64,000 nt of DNA from Myxococcus landrumus (GCF_017301635.1 NZ_CP071091.1:1741001-1805000), one strand, 5' to 3'; shown: positions 8,948 through 17,891, numbered from the stretch's first letter. Made by a program: numbers and translations. The notes: generated from the sequence alone by a model not told the origin.

Positions 8948-10871
8948 GCGAGGACTCCGTATCAACCGAGGGAAGGATGCACCGTAACAGAGCCCCCTGC
9001 CCCGGAGGGCTCTTGGCTTCCAATCGGCCGCCGTGCGCTTCGACGATGGAGCGGCTGATGGACAGCCCCATGCCCAGCCCGTGGTCCTTGGTCGAGTAGA
9101 AGGGCTCGAAGATGAGGGGCAGCCTCGACGGCTCGATGCCGCCTCCCGAGTCCTGCACGCACAGCTCCACCTGCCCCGGGCTGGTTGAGGAGGTCCTCAC
9201 CGTGAGTTGACGTTGGCCCTCGGGGACCTGGGCCATGGCCTCCATGCCGTTGATGAGCAGGTTGAGCACCACCTGCTGGAGCTGGATTCCATCCCCTTGG
9301 ACGGCGGGAAGCAACGGGGCCAGTGACAACTGAAGCGTCGCACCCCGCAGGTGCATGTCATTGGCCAAGAGGCGCGCGACTTCGCACACCAGGTCATTGA
9401 GTGAGTGGAGCTCCCGCCGGGGCTCCTCCCGCTTGAGCAGCGCACGCATGCGGTGGATGACTTCGCCCGCACGCTTGTCGTCGGAGATGATGTCCCCCAG
9501 GGCTTCGCGCACCTCGTCCAGCTCCGCGGGGGTGGCGTTCAGCAGACGGCGTGCGGCCTGGGCGTTGCTGAGAATCGCGGCCAGGGGCTGGTTGAGCTCA
9601 TGAGCCAGCGACGCGGCCAGCTCCCCCAGGGCGGCCACGCGGCCCATGTGGGCGAGCTGGTCCAGGGTCCTCCGCGCCTCCAACTCCGCGAGCTTCTCCA
9701 AGCGTTGGCGTTCGACGAGCTCCGCCTGGGCACGCATGCGACGGCGGCGCTCCACGACGAGCCCCCCGACCACCAGCGCCTGCAAGGCACTGAGCGTCAG
9801 GGCCCCCAGGAGCCACCAGCGATAGCGTTCCCAGAGCGTGGGCTCGTCGAAGGCGAACCGCACCCCGGCGGGCACCCGCTCACGGGGAATGTCCCAGCGT
9901 CGCAGCGCGCGGGCGTCGACCGTCAGCAGCTCGTCGGACGTGGACTTCAGGGGCTCGAGGAATTCCTCCCGCGCTCCGCCCAGCACGCGGGTGGTGAGCA
10001 GACCAAGCTGTTCGCCCACGGCCTCGTAGCTGACGAGCGAGCCTCCGATGAACCCCAGCCCCATGACGGTATCGTGGAGCGCGAAGCTGGGCTGGTTGCA
10101 GGCGGCGAGGAACATGCGAGCAATCTCGCGCCCCACGAAGGGCCTCCCGCTGGGGTCGGTCATGAAAGTGTAGGTGAGGACCGCGGTGTCTTCCGGCAGG
10201 GTCCTCGCGCGCGCGAGCAGCTCGTCCAGCGGCAGGTTGGTCAGGTCGATGAACTCCAAGCCCCGTTGCGCCAGCAGCGGTTGAAGCTCTCGCACCAGTT
10301 GCGCCTGTTGTGCCTGCTCCCAGGGACTGGAGCCATTGACGAACGCCAGCCTGCGCGTGTCTGGCAACAGCCGCAGGGCCAGCTCCAGGGTGGCTCGCAA
10401 GTCATAGCGCAGCCAGAGGCCCGCCACCCGCTCCGGACGAGGCTGGTGCTCCCAGAGCTGTCCATCCTCGGAGAGGACAATCAGCGGGATATCCGGCCAC
10501 AGCTCCCGCCGCAACTCCAGGGCCAGTTGGATGGTGTCCGTGCGGAACGCGAGGAGGGCATCCGGCCGGCGCTCGCGATACTTGGCCAGGTACCAGGTGT
10601 GCAGAGCCTCGGTATAGGCCGGTCCTCGGGCCCAGCCGAGATCCAGGCTTTCGACATCCAGGGTGATGGGGCCGTCCTGGGCCGCCCACAAGACGGAGCG
10701 GAGACTGGCGACGAACATCGACATCGCGGGCAGCGCCATGTCCTCCGGCGTGAGCAGGAGCACGGACTTGCCAGTCAACCGAGTCGCCTGTGCCCCCGCC
10801 GGGAGCGGCGAGAGGAGAAAAATGACCCAGACGACAATCGCTCGCCATTTCGGCTTCACGCGTCGAGTCAT
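8907..10871 (-). CDS. Sensor histidine kinase with periplasmic ABC-substrate-binding-like domain
   Basis: 654 residues from ATG 10871, which begins a signal-anchor/signal peptide ('RAIVVWVIFLLSPLPAGAQA'); starts at 10916 or 10922 remain possible. Residues 35-340 resemble the ABC-type sugar-binding sensor fold found in FixL/TodS-like kinases of this class. TM about 351-373, then a coiled coil (380-405). HisKA holds the phospho-acceptor His424 in 'LAHELNQP'. The HATPase follows with the N box ('VVLNLLINGMEAM'), G1 ('VQDSGGGI') and G2 ('HGLGMGLSI'). It is followed by, and overlaps, the response regulator gene. The signal is unknown; the fold suggests a small extracellular ligand. Confidence 0.92.
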   Translation of the reverse strand: MTRRVKPKWRAIVVWVIFLLSPLPAGAQATRLTGKSVLLLTPEDMALPAMSMFVASLRSVLWAAQDGPITLDVESLDLGWARGPAYTEALHTWYLAKYRERRPDALLAFRTDTIQLALELRRELWPDIPLIVLSEDGQLWEHQPRPERVAGLWLRYDLRATLELALRLLPDTRRLAFVNGSSPWEQAQQAQLVRELQPLLAQRGLEFIDLTNLPLDELLARARTLPEDTAVLTYTFMTDPSGRPFVGREIARMFLAACNQPSFALHDTVMGLGFIGGSLVSYEAVGEQLGLLTTRVLGGAREEFLEPLKSTSDELLTVDARALRRWDIPRERVPAGVRFAFDEPTLWERYRWWLLGALTLSALQALVVGGLVVERRRRMRAQAELVERQRLEKLAELEARRTLDQLAHMGRVAALGELAASLAHELNQPLAAILSNAQAARRLLNATPAELDEVREALGDIISDDKRAGEVIHRMRALLKREEPRRELHSLNDLVCEVARLLANDMHLRGATLQLSLAPLLPAVQGDGIQLQQVVLNLLINGMEAMAQVPEGQRQLTVRTSSTSPGQVELCVQDSGGGIEPSRLPLIFEPFYSTKDHGLGMGLSISRSIVEAHGGRLEAKSPPGQGALLRCILPSVDTESSHDTSPRHHLPRGR

Positions 10872-10920
10872 CCCAGACGGGTTTGGATTGAACCATGAGA
10901 GGCCAAGCAGACTCATAACC

Positions 10921-10953
10921 ATGCAATATCAGGAAATACGTCATTCATTGCAT
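10921..10953. promoter_or_regulatory. Inverted repeat in AT-rich divergent promoter region
   Basis: ATGCAAT (10921-10927) and ATTGCAT (10947-10953) form a perfect inverted repeat, 19 bases apart, in a locally AT-rich stretch between the kinase gene (minus) and the lectin gene (plus). It could be the operator of the neighbouring two-component regulator, but the left arm touches the alternative kinase start at 10922. This is a motif observation, not a proven site. Confidence 0.35.
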
Positions 10954-11003
10954 AACATTTAATCCGGTGATACCGATCCAGCGCCCCCGCAACGGAGTCC
11001 CCA

Positions 11004-11540
11004 ATGAAGACATCGAAGCTGATGAAGCTGGTGGCTGTGTGTTCGGCTGCGCTGGTCTGCGCCGTCCTGGGTGTTGCCTCGGACGCGCGCGCGGACCTCT
11101 CGTCGGATCCAAACGCCATCTACAAGATTGTGAATGTCAACAGCGGCAAGGTCTTGGACGTCGTGCGCAATTCCACGCAGGCGACCTACAGGCTCCATCA
11201 GTGGGAGTACCTGGGCCTCGCGAGCCAGCACTGGCGAATTGGGTCCGTTGGAACCAGTCTGCCCTACATCATGAACGTGAACAGCGGAATGTATCTCGAG
11301 CCTGCGGCGCGCAACAATGGCGCGAAGATCTGGCAGATGTACTTCAGCGAGACGCCCCAACAGCGGTGGCTCATCGTGTACGCCAACGGCTTTGGTCCCC
11401 CCTATCGCATCAAGAACTCCCTCACCTACAAGGACATTGATGTCGAGCACAACGGGATGGGCAACGGTGACCTCATCCATCAATGGGATACGGTCGAGGG
11501 AGTCCAGAGCCAGCTGTGGCACATCGTGCGAGTCAACTGA
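11004..11540 (+). CDS. Secreted ricin-type (beta-trefoil) lectin
   Basis: 178 residues with a signal peptide ('LVAVCSAALVCAVLGVASDA', cleavage near residue 30). The mature part is a single ricin B-like beta-trefoil: three internal repeats around 'YKIVNVNSGKVLDV', 'YIMNVNSGMYLE' and 'YRIKNSLTYKDIDV', each followed by a 'Q.W' motif ('LASQHWRI', 'TPQQRWLI', 'VQSQLWHI'). GGAG lies eight bases before the ATG. Probably exported and carbohydrate-binding; no enzymatic domain. It is divergently transcribed from the kinase/regulator operon, which may control it. Confidence 0.92.
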   Translation: MKTSKLMKLVAVCSAALVCAVLGVASDARADLSSDPNAIYKIVNVNSGKVLDVVRNSTQATYRLHQWEYLGLASQHWRIGSVGTSLPYIMNVNSGMYLEPAARNNGAKIWQMYFSETPQQRWLIVYANGFGPPYRIKNSLTYKDIDVEHNGMGNGDLIHQWDTVEGVQSQLWHIVRVN

Positions 11541-11561
11541 CCCAGGGGTTGTTTGACGCGA

Positions 11562-12515
11562 CTATCGAGGCCTGAGCTTCGCTGGGGATGACTGAAGAGA
11601 GACATCCTCAGCGAGGCCAGCTCCCGAGGCGCGCGCGACGCCCTCTCGCAACCACTGATGCGCGGCATCCCCGTCGAAGCGGGGATGCCATGCGAGCGCG
11701 ATGGTGAGCCGAGGCAGCTCCACGCCCAGCTCGAGCATCCGCAGCCCGAAACCAGGCGCGACCTCCCGGGCGAAGCGCCTCGGCACGATGCCCATCAAAT
11801 CACTCTGCGCCACGAGCCGCGCCGCCGAGAAGTAGGACGGCACGACCCGTTCGACACGCCGCTCGAGCCCCTGCTTCGCGAGCGCGTCATCGAGGACGCC
11901 GCGCCCCCTGCCCCTCCTCGAAACCACGACGTGGGGCACCTTCACCAGGCGCCTCGGCGTCGCCGCCCCGGTCAGCGCATGGCCCTGCCGGACCACCGCG
12001 ACCATCTCGTCGTCGAAGAGCTTGCGCACACGCAGCTCCGGCCCGAGCAGCCCCTGAACCCCCATGTCCAGGTCCACGTCCCCAGAGCGGAGTGACTCGA
12101 CGTCCTCACTCCCCTCCGGCGCGAAGGTGAGCCGAACCTGAGGCGCCTCCTCCCTCACGAGCCGGTCCAGGGCGTTCCCCAGCACGACCAGCAGGTAGTC
12201 ACTCGTCCGCAACGTGAACGTCCGCGACAGCGTGCCGAGCACCAGCGCCTCGGGAGGCCCCAGCAGGGAGAGCACCTCCCGCGCCGCGTCCTGGACCCGC
12301 TCACGCATGGCCATCGCCCGAGGCGTCGGCACCATCCTCCGGCCCGCCCGCACCAGCAGCGGGTCACCCGTCGCGTCCCGGAGCCGCTGGAGCGTCCGGC
12401 TCATCGCTGGCGGGCTCAGGTTCATCCGACGCGCAGCCCCCAGCACGCTGCCCTCCCGAAGGAGCGCATCCAGCGCCAGGAGGAGATTGGCATCCACGGA
12501 GTGCATGCCATGCAC
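11562..12515 (-). CDS. LysR-family transcription regulator
   Basis: 317 residues. N-terminal HTH about 6-65 ('LALDALLREGSVLGAARRMN'), C-terminal LysR substrate-binding domain from about 90. Start is 12515 or, three codons in, 12506; both sit inside a perfect palindrome (12499-12517), so the start could not be settled. Divergent from the MFS transporter gene starting at 12573, the usual regulator/target arrangement of LysR proteins, which suggests it controls that exporter. Confidence 0.9.
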   Translation of the reverse strand: MHGMHSVDANLLLALDALLREGSVLGAARRMNLSPPAMSRTLQRLRDATGDPLLVRAGRRMVPTPRAMAMRERVQDAAREVLSLLGPPEALVLGTLSRTFTLRTSDYLLVVLGNALDRLVREEAPQVRLTFAPEGSEDVESLRSGDVDLDMGVQGLLGPELRVRKLFDDEMVAVVRQGHALTGAATPRRLVKVPHVVVSRRGRGRGVLDDALAKQGLERRVERVVPSYFSAARLVAQSDLMGIVPRRFAREVAPGFGLRMLELGVELPRLTIALAWHPRFDGDAAHQWLREGVARASGAGLAEDVSLQSSPAKLRPR

Positions 12516-12517
12516 TC
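12499..12517. promoter_or_regulatory. Perfect 19-base palindrome at LysR start
   Basis: GAGTGCATGCCATGCACTC: arms of 8 bases (12499-12506 and 12510-12517) around a 3-base centre. It covers both candidate LysR start codons, only 56 bases upstream of the divergent MFS start. Likely an operator for autoregulation; an RNA stem over the start codon is also possible. Confidence 0.6.
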
Positions 12518-12572
12518 ATATCATTCCCGAAGTGCGCTGGAGAAACGGCACCGCCTCAAGCAAATCCACCGC

Positions 12573-13772
12573 ATGAACGAATCGATTGCCGCTCCCCCTG
12601 TCGCGGCGGTGCGTACCCCCGCAAGCCAACTCCTCCCACTCTGCGCCGCGGTCTTCCTCGGCTTCTCGAGCATCGGCCTTCCACTCCCCGCCATCCCGGG
12701 CTTCGTGCGCGGAACGCTCGGCTTCGACGCCCTGGTCGTCTCCATTGTCCTCGCCGTCCAGTCGCTCGCCACCCTGGCCACTCGACATCGCTCAGGGACC
12801 CTGGCGGACCAGCGAGGCCCCAGGCGCGCGGTCCTCCTCGGCCTTGGCCTCAGCGCGCTCGCCGGCGCCCTATACGCCCTCGTCGCGCTCAGCGAGGCCA
12901 CCGCCGCGCTCGGCCTGGGGCTGCTGCTCTTCGCCCGCGTGGTGCTCGGACTCGGTGAAAGCCTGCTCATCACCGGCGCCCTCTCCTGGGGCATCGGACT
13001 GGTCGGCCGCGAGCGCGCGGGACTCGTCATGGCCTGGAATGGCATTGCCATGTACTCGGCGCTGGCGCTGGGCGCGCCCGTCGGCGCGGTGCTCTTCGAG
13101 CGCTTCGGCTTCCTCGGGGTATCCCTCGCGTCGATGGCCGCGCCCCTCCTGGCGTTCGCCGCGCTCCCCCTGCTGCGCCCCATCACCCCGACGGGAGGCA
13201 AGCGGCTCCCCTTCCACCGGGTCGCGATGATGATTGGCAGGCCCGGAGTCGCGCTGTCCCTCTCGACGCTGGGCTTCGGGAGCATCGCGGCCTTCGGCAC
13301 CCTCCTCTTCCAGCACCGGGGATGGCCTCACGCGGAGCGCGCCCTGCTCGCGTTCGGCGTCGCCTATGTGCTGGCGCGGCTCCTCTTCGGCCACACACCG
13401 GACAAGCTCGGAGGGCGGCGTGTCGCGCTCGGCTGTCTTGCCATCGAACTGTGCGGACAGGTCCTGCTCTGGACCGCGACAGGCCCCTGGATGGCCATCA
13501 CCGGCGCGGCGCTGACCGGCTTCGGCTTCTCACTCGTGTTCACGTCCCTGGGGGTCGAGGCAGTCCGGCTCGCGCCCCCTGAGAACCGAGGCGTGGCCAT
13601 GGGCGGCTACGTCGCGTTCTTCGACGTCGCGCTCGGTGGACTCATCCCGATCATCGGAGTGCTCGTGCGCGCCGTGGGCTATCCGAGCGCCTACCTGGCC
13701 GGCGCGGTGGCCTCGGCGACCGCGCTCGTCCTGACCTTCGGACTGGCGCGTCCTCCCACGGCCCCCCGCTGA
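12573..13772 (+). CDS. MFS transporter
   Basis: 399 residues with about twelve hydrophobic segments and typical MFS loop sequence ('HRSGTLADQRGPRRAVLLGL' between TM2 and TM3, equivalent to motif A). Start at 12573 ('MNESIAAPP') preferred because the 24 codons upstream are His/Arg-rich; no clear Shine-Dalgarno. It belongs to the arabinose-efflux-like drug exporters rather than sugar importers, judging from the loop, but the substrate is unknown. Divergent LysR regulator beside it. Confidence 0.88.
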   Translation: MNESIAAPPVAAVRTPASQLLPLCAAVFLGFSSIGLPLPAIPGFVRGTLGFDALVVSIVLAVQSLATLATRHRSGTLADQRGPRRAVLLGLGLSALAGALYALVALSEATAALGLGLLLFARVVLGLGESLLITGALSWGIGLVGRERAGLVMAWNGIAMYSALALGAPVGAVLFERFGFLGVSLASMAAPLLAFAALPLLRPITPTGGKRLPFHRVAMMIGRPGVALSLSTLGFGSIAAFGTLLFQHRGWPHAERALLAFGVAYVLARLLFGHTPDKLGGRRVALGCLAIELCGQVLLWTATGPWMAITGAALTGFGFSLVFTSLGVEAVRLAPPENRGVAMGGYVAFFDVALGGLIPIIGVLVRAVGYPSAYLAGAVASATALVLTFGLARPPTAPR

Positions 13773-13773
13773 C

Positions 13774-15597
13774 TCACCACCGCCACAGCGCGAACGAGAA
13801 CAGCCCGAACGTCGCGAGCCAGGCACTCAGGCACACGACAGACGCGGACCCGAGGAGGCAGCGCCAGCGAGCCAGGGCCGCGGGCTCTTCCTTCCACGTG
13901 CGGACACTGAGGACGACACCCGCCACGCCGAGCACGGGGAACAGCACGGAAGCCAGCCAGAGGCCCACGGTCTGCCAGTTCTTGTGCGCGAGCAGGGTCA
14001 ACTCGAGGTTCGTCGCGCAGACGATGCAGAGCACCAGCGACACCAGCGCGAGCCCCGGCAGGCGGCGCACCCAGCGACTGCGCAGCACCTTGCGCCGTCC
14101 GAACGGCGCACTCACGAGGAGCACCAGCGACACCAGGACGCTCACGAGCGGGAAGACCGCCTTCACCATCGAGGTGCGCTCCAGGAAGTCACTCCCCGCC
14201 TCGATTCCAACAACCGCGCCAGAGCCATCCCGGACCAGGACACCGTTGACCACGTCGCCGTAGTCGACGTCCGCGAGCCGTCCACCCCCGTGGTGCTTCA
14301 GCGTCGCCTGATAACCGAACCCCGGCAGGACGGGCTCGAGCATCAGCGTGTCGCCGCTCACCCGCCCCCGAGCCGCATCGAGCAGGAACGAAGGCAATGC
14401 CATCAGCGAGATGCGCGGGTTGACGACGCGATACCACCCCTCGACATCCCCCTCGATGGGACTCAGGGCCGGCGCGGGCGGCTTCCACTGCGCCTGCTGG
14501 GCGATGAAGGCCGCCAGCGGGGCCTCGAGCTTGCGCAGCTCATCCTCGCTGTTGAGCAACAGCACGTAGCCCCACCCCTGCTCACCGTGGAAGTGCATGC
14601 TCGACCGTCCCCCCAGGAGTCCACCCGTGTGGCCCAGCCACCGCGTGCCCGTGACGATGCGATGGTGCAGGCCCAGCTTCGAGCCGTAGTCCAGGCCAGC
14701 TCGCGCCCCCACCGTTCCCCCGGTCTCCTTCATGGCGCGGACCGTCTCTGGCTTGAGCACCCCCGGCGCGGAGGCCCCATCGGTGAGCAGGAATCGTCCG
14801 AGCTTCGCCAGGTCCTCCGCGGAGCACCACAGCGCACCGTCCGCCTGGGTCTGTTCGAAGTACACGGGGGTGCGCTCCATCGCGGGGCCACGATGCCCGA
14901 CGGCGTGGTCGCCGCGAGCGGCCTGCGAGGCGAGCGTCGCGAACCGGGTGATGCCCAGCGGCCCCAGCACCCTTGTCGAGACGACTTCATCCCAGGGTTG
15001 CCGGTAGTGCGCCTCCAGGATCGCCCCCAGCAGCCAGTATCCCGGGTTGCTGTAGCTCTCATGCTGGCCGGGCCGCCAGCGCACCTTCAGCGACTCTGGA
15101 TGCTGGAGGCTGCTCTCCAGGTGGCGCCCCCTCCGCTCCTCCGGGCTGAAGAACGCCTTCGCATGGGTGTCGTCGAAGCCCGCGGTATGGGTCAGCAAGT
15201 GGATGACGCGGACCGGCTCGGTGTCATTGAACGGGTTCTGGATGGGCGCGTCCGGCAGCAGTCGAGCCACGGGGGTCTGGAGCTCGAAGTGCCCCTGCTC
15301 GACCAACTGCATGATGGCGATGGCCGTCACCGTCTTCGTGATGGAGCCCACGCGGAAGAGGGTCTCGGAGGTGACCGGAGCGCGGGTGCCCCCGTCGGCC
15401 AGACCGAGGGCCCCACTGAGCACCGTGCCCTCGCGATTGAACACCGCATAGCCCGCGCCAGGGAGGTGGTGCGCCTCGAGCAACGCGGCCATCGACTGCC
15501 GCAACTCGGCGGCGGTCGACGGCGCGGGGGCATTCGATGCAAGGGCGAGCGTCGGGGAGAGGAGGGCCAGAGCCCAGAGGAGTGCGAGGCGCTTCAT
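13774..15597 (-). CDS. Beta-lactamase-family serine hydrolase with C-terminal membrane segments
   Basis: 607 residues with signal peptide (about 1-21, 'LLWALALLSPTLALA'). Class C-like catalytic motifs: S85-I-T-K88 (SxxK), Y182-S-N184 (YxN) and H323-T-G-G326 (the KTG equivalent). This places it in the penicillin-binding/esterase EstB-like group rather than true beta-lactamases. After the domain (about 40-360) comes a beta-rich spacer and then four or so hydrophobic segments (about 470-605), so it is anchored in the membrane with its active site outside the cytoplasm. Substrate cannot be told: peptidoglycan peptides, D-amino acid esters or lipids are all possible. No clear Shine-Dalgarno. Confidence 0.87.
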   Translation of the reverse strand: MKRLALLWALALLSPTLALASNAPAPSTAAELRQSMAALLEAHHLPGAGYAVFNREGTVLSGALGLADGGTRAPVTSETLFRVGSITKTVTAIAIMQLVEQGHFELQTPVARLLPDAPIQNPFNDTEPVRVIHLLTHTAGFDDTHAKAFFSPEERRGRHLESSLQHPESLKVRWRPGQHESYSNPGYWLLGAILEAHYRQPWDEVVSTRVLGPLGITRFATLASQAARGDHAVGHRGPAMERTPVYFEQTQADGALWCSAEDLAKLGRFLLTDGASAPGVLKPETVRAMKETGGTVGARAGLDYGSKLGLHHRIVTGTRWLGHTGGLLGGRSSMHFHGEQGWGYVLLLNSEDELRKLEAPLAAFIAQQAQWKPPAPALSPIEGDVEGWYRVVNPRISLMALPSFLLDAARGRVSGDTLMLEPVLPGFGYQATLKHHGGGRLADVDYGDVVNGVLVRDGSGAVVGIEAGSDFLERTSMVKAVFPLVSVLVSLVLLVSAPFGRRKVLRSRWVRRLPGLALVSLVLCIVCATNLELTLLAHKNWQTVGLWLASVLFPVLGVAGVVLSVRTWKEEPAALARWRCLLGSASVVCLSAWLATFGLFSFALWRW

Positions 15598-15672
15598 CGA
15601 ATCTCAGGAGGAGTCGGGGGGGGCGGCGCCGAGCACGAGCTTGCTCGGCACGAAACCCACTACGAAGAGGCG

Positions 15673-15704
15673 CCCCGCTGATTGCATCGTCCGGATCAGC
15701 GGGG
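15673..15704 (-). terminator. Hairpin downstream of lipase gene
   Basis: CCCCGCTGAT (15673-15682) and ATCAGCGGGG (15695-15704) form a perfect 10-base inverted repeat with a 12-base loop, between the lipase stop (15756) and the serine hydrolase start (15597), all on the minus strand. It is a probable lipase terminator although the T-run after it is poor; an operator role upstream of the hydrolase gene cannot be excluded. Confidence 0.55.
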
Positions 15705-15755
15705 ACGCCCCCCTCCTGACGGCCTATCCCTCCATCCGCTCAGGAGGTCTCCGCG

Positions 15756-16964
15756 TCAGGCCGTGTTCCGCAGGTCCGCGGGGCGCTCCTTCGCGTCAGG
15801 CCCAGGAGACATCAGGCTCACCTTCGCCTGCGCCACGGTCGCGGGCACGCCGAAGTAGGCGTCGTAGGCGCTGATGTGCTGGTTCCCCACGATGTTCAGG
15901 AAGTCCATGAAGTTACTCGGCTGCGGAGGCAACGGTGACGGCGTGAACATCTGCGACGGCAACCGGACATAGGGATTCGGGGTCGGCAACAACTGGTACT
16001 TCGAGTTGATGGTGTCATACGTGAGATTGGCGTCGAACCCCTGGAGCGGTCCATAGAGCGTCTGGATCGACTTGTCCTTGACGTAATCCCACACGACGTC
16101 GTTCTGCGCGTTGTCCGGCAGGACATTCATCAGGTTGGTCCAGCCGTGCGGCACCACGTCGTACTGATTCCAGATGACCTGGTTCCAGTACCCATAGGGT
16201 GAGACGCCAGCGATGCTCGTGGGCGGAAACACCTTGCTGAAGCCGTCCGCGAAAGACTGGTCTCCCGTCGAGGGCGCGGCCGTCGGAAGCACATACACCG
16301 CCCCCCACGGCGCCAGGTCGCCGAACCCCGTGAACAGCCATCTCGCCAAGGTCGGGCTGAGCGAGCCGCCCAGGCTGTGCCCCGCGAAGATCAGCGTCGC
16401 GGAGGAAGACTGAACGACCTTCAGGAAGGATTGAAGCGACCGCCCGGCCGCCGGGTCCTGCATGTTCAGCAGGTTCGTGGTCCCCATCGCCGCCCCTAGC
16501 GAGACGTTCCCGGCATTGGAGCTGTTGGAACTGGTGCTGTTCGTCGGAGTGATTCCCGACGGGAAAGGCACCAGCGTCGAGACGTTGTTGTCCAGACAAT
16601 CCGTGTCGTACCAGTTGTGCTTGGTGTCTGTGTTCCCGTTGGTGCCGGCGACCCCCACGACGTAGCAATTCGCCTGGGCGTTGTGGACGACATACATGAC
16701 ATTGTCGGCCACATTGGACACCCGGCCCTTGCCGCTGCAGTCCTTGTCGGTTTGATAGACGCAGGGCCCCCACACGCGAACCCACACCCCGAGCGACGGA
16801 ATGTTCTTCGTCAACGCAGCATCAATGATCGGCCCGAGCTTCTGCGCGATGCTCGTGGCAGTCCCCGTCAGATTGTCACCGAGACCTGAGAACCTCGAGA
16901 GCTGATAGACCGTCTGGATGTTGTTGTAGCTTCCGCCGGTGTTGATTGGCTGCACGACCTTCAT
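15756..16964 (-). CDS. Lipase_3 (class 3)-type alpha/beta hydrolase
   Basis: 402 residues from ATG 16964, placed by a strong GGAGAGG nine bases upstream and by the sequence before it being Arg-rich. The lipase nucleophile elbow G-H-S-L-G-G has Ser197. Preceding it are the family's 'YVVHNAQANCYVVGVAGTNG' strand and a Cys pair (about Cys100/Cys123). The expected Asp and His come later, but only the Ser could be assigned with confidence. There is no signal peptide ('MKVVQPINTGG'), unlike the neighbouring secreted genes. Divergent from the small lipoprotein gene at 17216, sharing the 251-base intergenic region with paired palindromes. Confidence 0.85.
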   Translation of the reverse strand: MKVVQPINTGGSYNNIQTVYQLSRFSGLGDNLTGTATSIAQKLGPIIDAALTKNIPSLGVWVRVWGPCVYQTDKDCSGKGRVSNVADNVMYVVHNAQANCYVVGVAGTNGNTDTKHNWYDTDCLDNNVSTLVPFPSGITPTNSTSSNSSNAGNVSLGAAMGTTNLLNMQDPAAGRSLQSFLKVVQSSSATLIFAGHSLGGSLSPTLARWLFTGFGDLAPWGAVYVLPTAAPSTGDQSFADGFSKVFPPTSIAGVSPYGYWNQVIWNQYDVVPHGWTNLMNVLPDNAQNDVVWDYVKDKSIQTLYGPLQGFDANLTYDTINSKYQLLPTPNPYVRLPSQMFTPSPLPPQPSNFMDFLNIVGNQHISAYDAYFGVPATVAQAKVSLMSPGPDAKERPADLRNTA

Positions 16965-17127
16965 ATGAGTAGTCCTCTCCCTCGATAGTCGGGACACGTG
17001 ACTTGAACGAGCGCTCGGCCATCGCATCGCCCAGCCACGCCAGACCCTCAAGCAGACAACATGCCAAAGTCGTAAGTCTTGATTTCACAAGACATCTCCC
17101 GCCGCGCCAGGGTTTGACGCCTCGAAT

Positions 17128-17157
17128 TGACGCGTCAGACGTGAGACTGACACGTCA
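17128..17157. promoter_or_regulatory. Paired TGACNNGTCA palindromes upstream of lipoprotein gene
   Basis: TGACGCGTCA (17128-17137) and TGACACGTCA (17148-17157) are each near-perfect palindromes (TGAC...GTCA), with centres 20 bases apart, about two helical turns. A further TTGACGCC half-site lies at 17114. The same pair recurs at 17892-17922. Likely a dimer-of-dimers operator; the binding protein is unknown. Confidence 0.6.
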
Positions 17158-17215
17158 ACTGGGAAGGGACCGCGAGAAGCGATAACATGCGGGAACCCCT
17201 CACCCCCGAGTCCCC

Positions 17216-17419
17216 ATGCGCTCGTATCGCCTGCTCGCCACCTGGCTGTTCCTGATTGCGTTCGGATGCAACGGAGGCGGCGCCGAGACGGGTGACCGCC
17301 TCTGTCATCGCTCCTGCTCGATTCCAGACGCCCCCTGTGCGCCCGGCGAGCAATGCGTCACGGTCGACATCTCGGAACGCTCGGACTACACCCGGAGGTA
17401 TTCCCTCTGCCTCAAGTAA
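17216..17419 (+). CDS. Small Cys-rich lipoprotein
   Basis: 67 residues with lipoprotein signal (lipobox 'IAFGC', Cys about 18) followed by six more residues before a short domain with five spaced Cys ('LCHRSC', 'PCAPGEQC', 'SLCLK'). Composition and codon bias fit a real gene. Unknown function. It is preceded by paired palindromes at 17128-17157 and followed by a convergent hairpin (17425-17452). The next gene, convergent on the other strand, is a frameshifted secreted Cys protein with the same palindrome pair upstream. Confidence 0.7.
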   Translation: MRSYRLLATWLFLIAFGCNGGGAETGDRLCHRSCSIPDAPCAPGEQCVTVDISERSDYTRRYSLCLK

Positions 17420-17424
17420 CGCAA

Positions 17425-17452
17425 GAGCGCCACCCGCACGCATGGGGCGCTC
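17425..17452. terminator. Hairpin between convergent small genes
   Basis: GAGCGCC (17425-17431) and GGCGCTC (17446-17452) form a perfect 7-base stem between the lipoprotein stop and the end of the convergent broken gene. Short, and followed by 'CTGAAAAG' rather than a T-run on the plus strand; on the minus strand the flank is poor in T as well. Moderate support only. Confidence 0.45.
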
Positions 17453-17465
17453 CTGAAAAGTTGAA

Positions 17466-17768
17466 TCAGGGCAGACACTCGCCACAGGAGCCGGACAGCC
17501 TGCTGTTGGCGACGAAAGCGTCATGGTCCGCCTTCGTTGTTGGGCTTGAGGAACTTCCAGCCCGAGGTGTTGTTCCAGGGGCGGCAGCTCGCGAAGGTGG
17601 CCATGTAGCTCGCCGTGGGAGCACCTCCGCGTCCCTTCCACAGGTCGCACGCATTCACGGGCACCTGGGCCGACGGAGCCTTTGCGGGCGGAGTCCGCGC
17701 TCCAGCCCCGTCATCAGCAGACAACTGCCCAGCGAAAGAAAGGTCACGAATCGGCGCATGATTGCCAT
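17466..17768 (-). pseudogene. Frameshifted small secreted Cys protein
   Basis: Three stretches on the minus strand read as one protein only if the frame changes twice. Frame 1 from ATG 17768 or 17759 gives a signal peptide ('MRRFVTFLSLGSCLLMTG'). Around 17700-17705, in a G-run, the coding sense jumps to the next frame: 'ARTPPAKAPSAQVPVNACDL' to 'NNTSGWKFLKPNN'. Near 17535 it returns to frame 1: 'ADHDAFVANSRLSGSCGECL', stop at 17466. All three stretches keep high G/C at third codon positions and the alternatives do not. The two shifts are of opposite sense and compensate. Either a decaying gene or two sequencing/assembly indels. Unknown function. Confidence 0.6.
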
Positions 17769-17891
17769 TCGTCTCCGGTAGGAGCCCGTCGCGCACGGGC
17801 CTCCGCCGGATGTGCAAGCGCCATGCGCATGAGCGAAACGACCGGACGCGAGCACGGCCTCCCCATGTCCTGGGGCCGCCCCCCCGCGCGC

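Noticed and set aside
9405..10898. 497-residue plus-strand frame over the kinase gene
   Set aside because: Shadow of the histidine kinase; Gln/His/Arg-rich with no domain.
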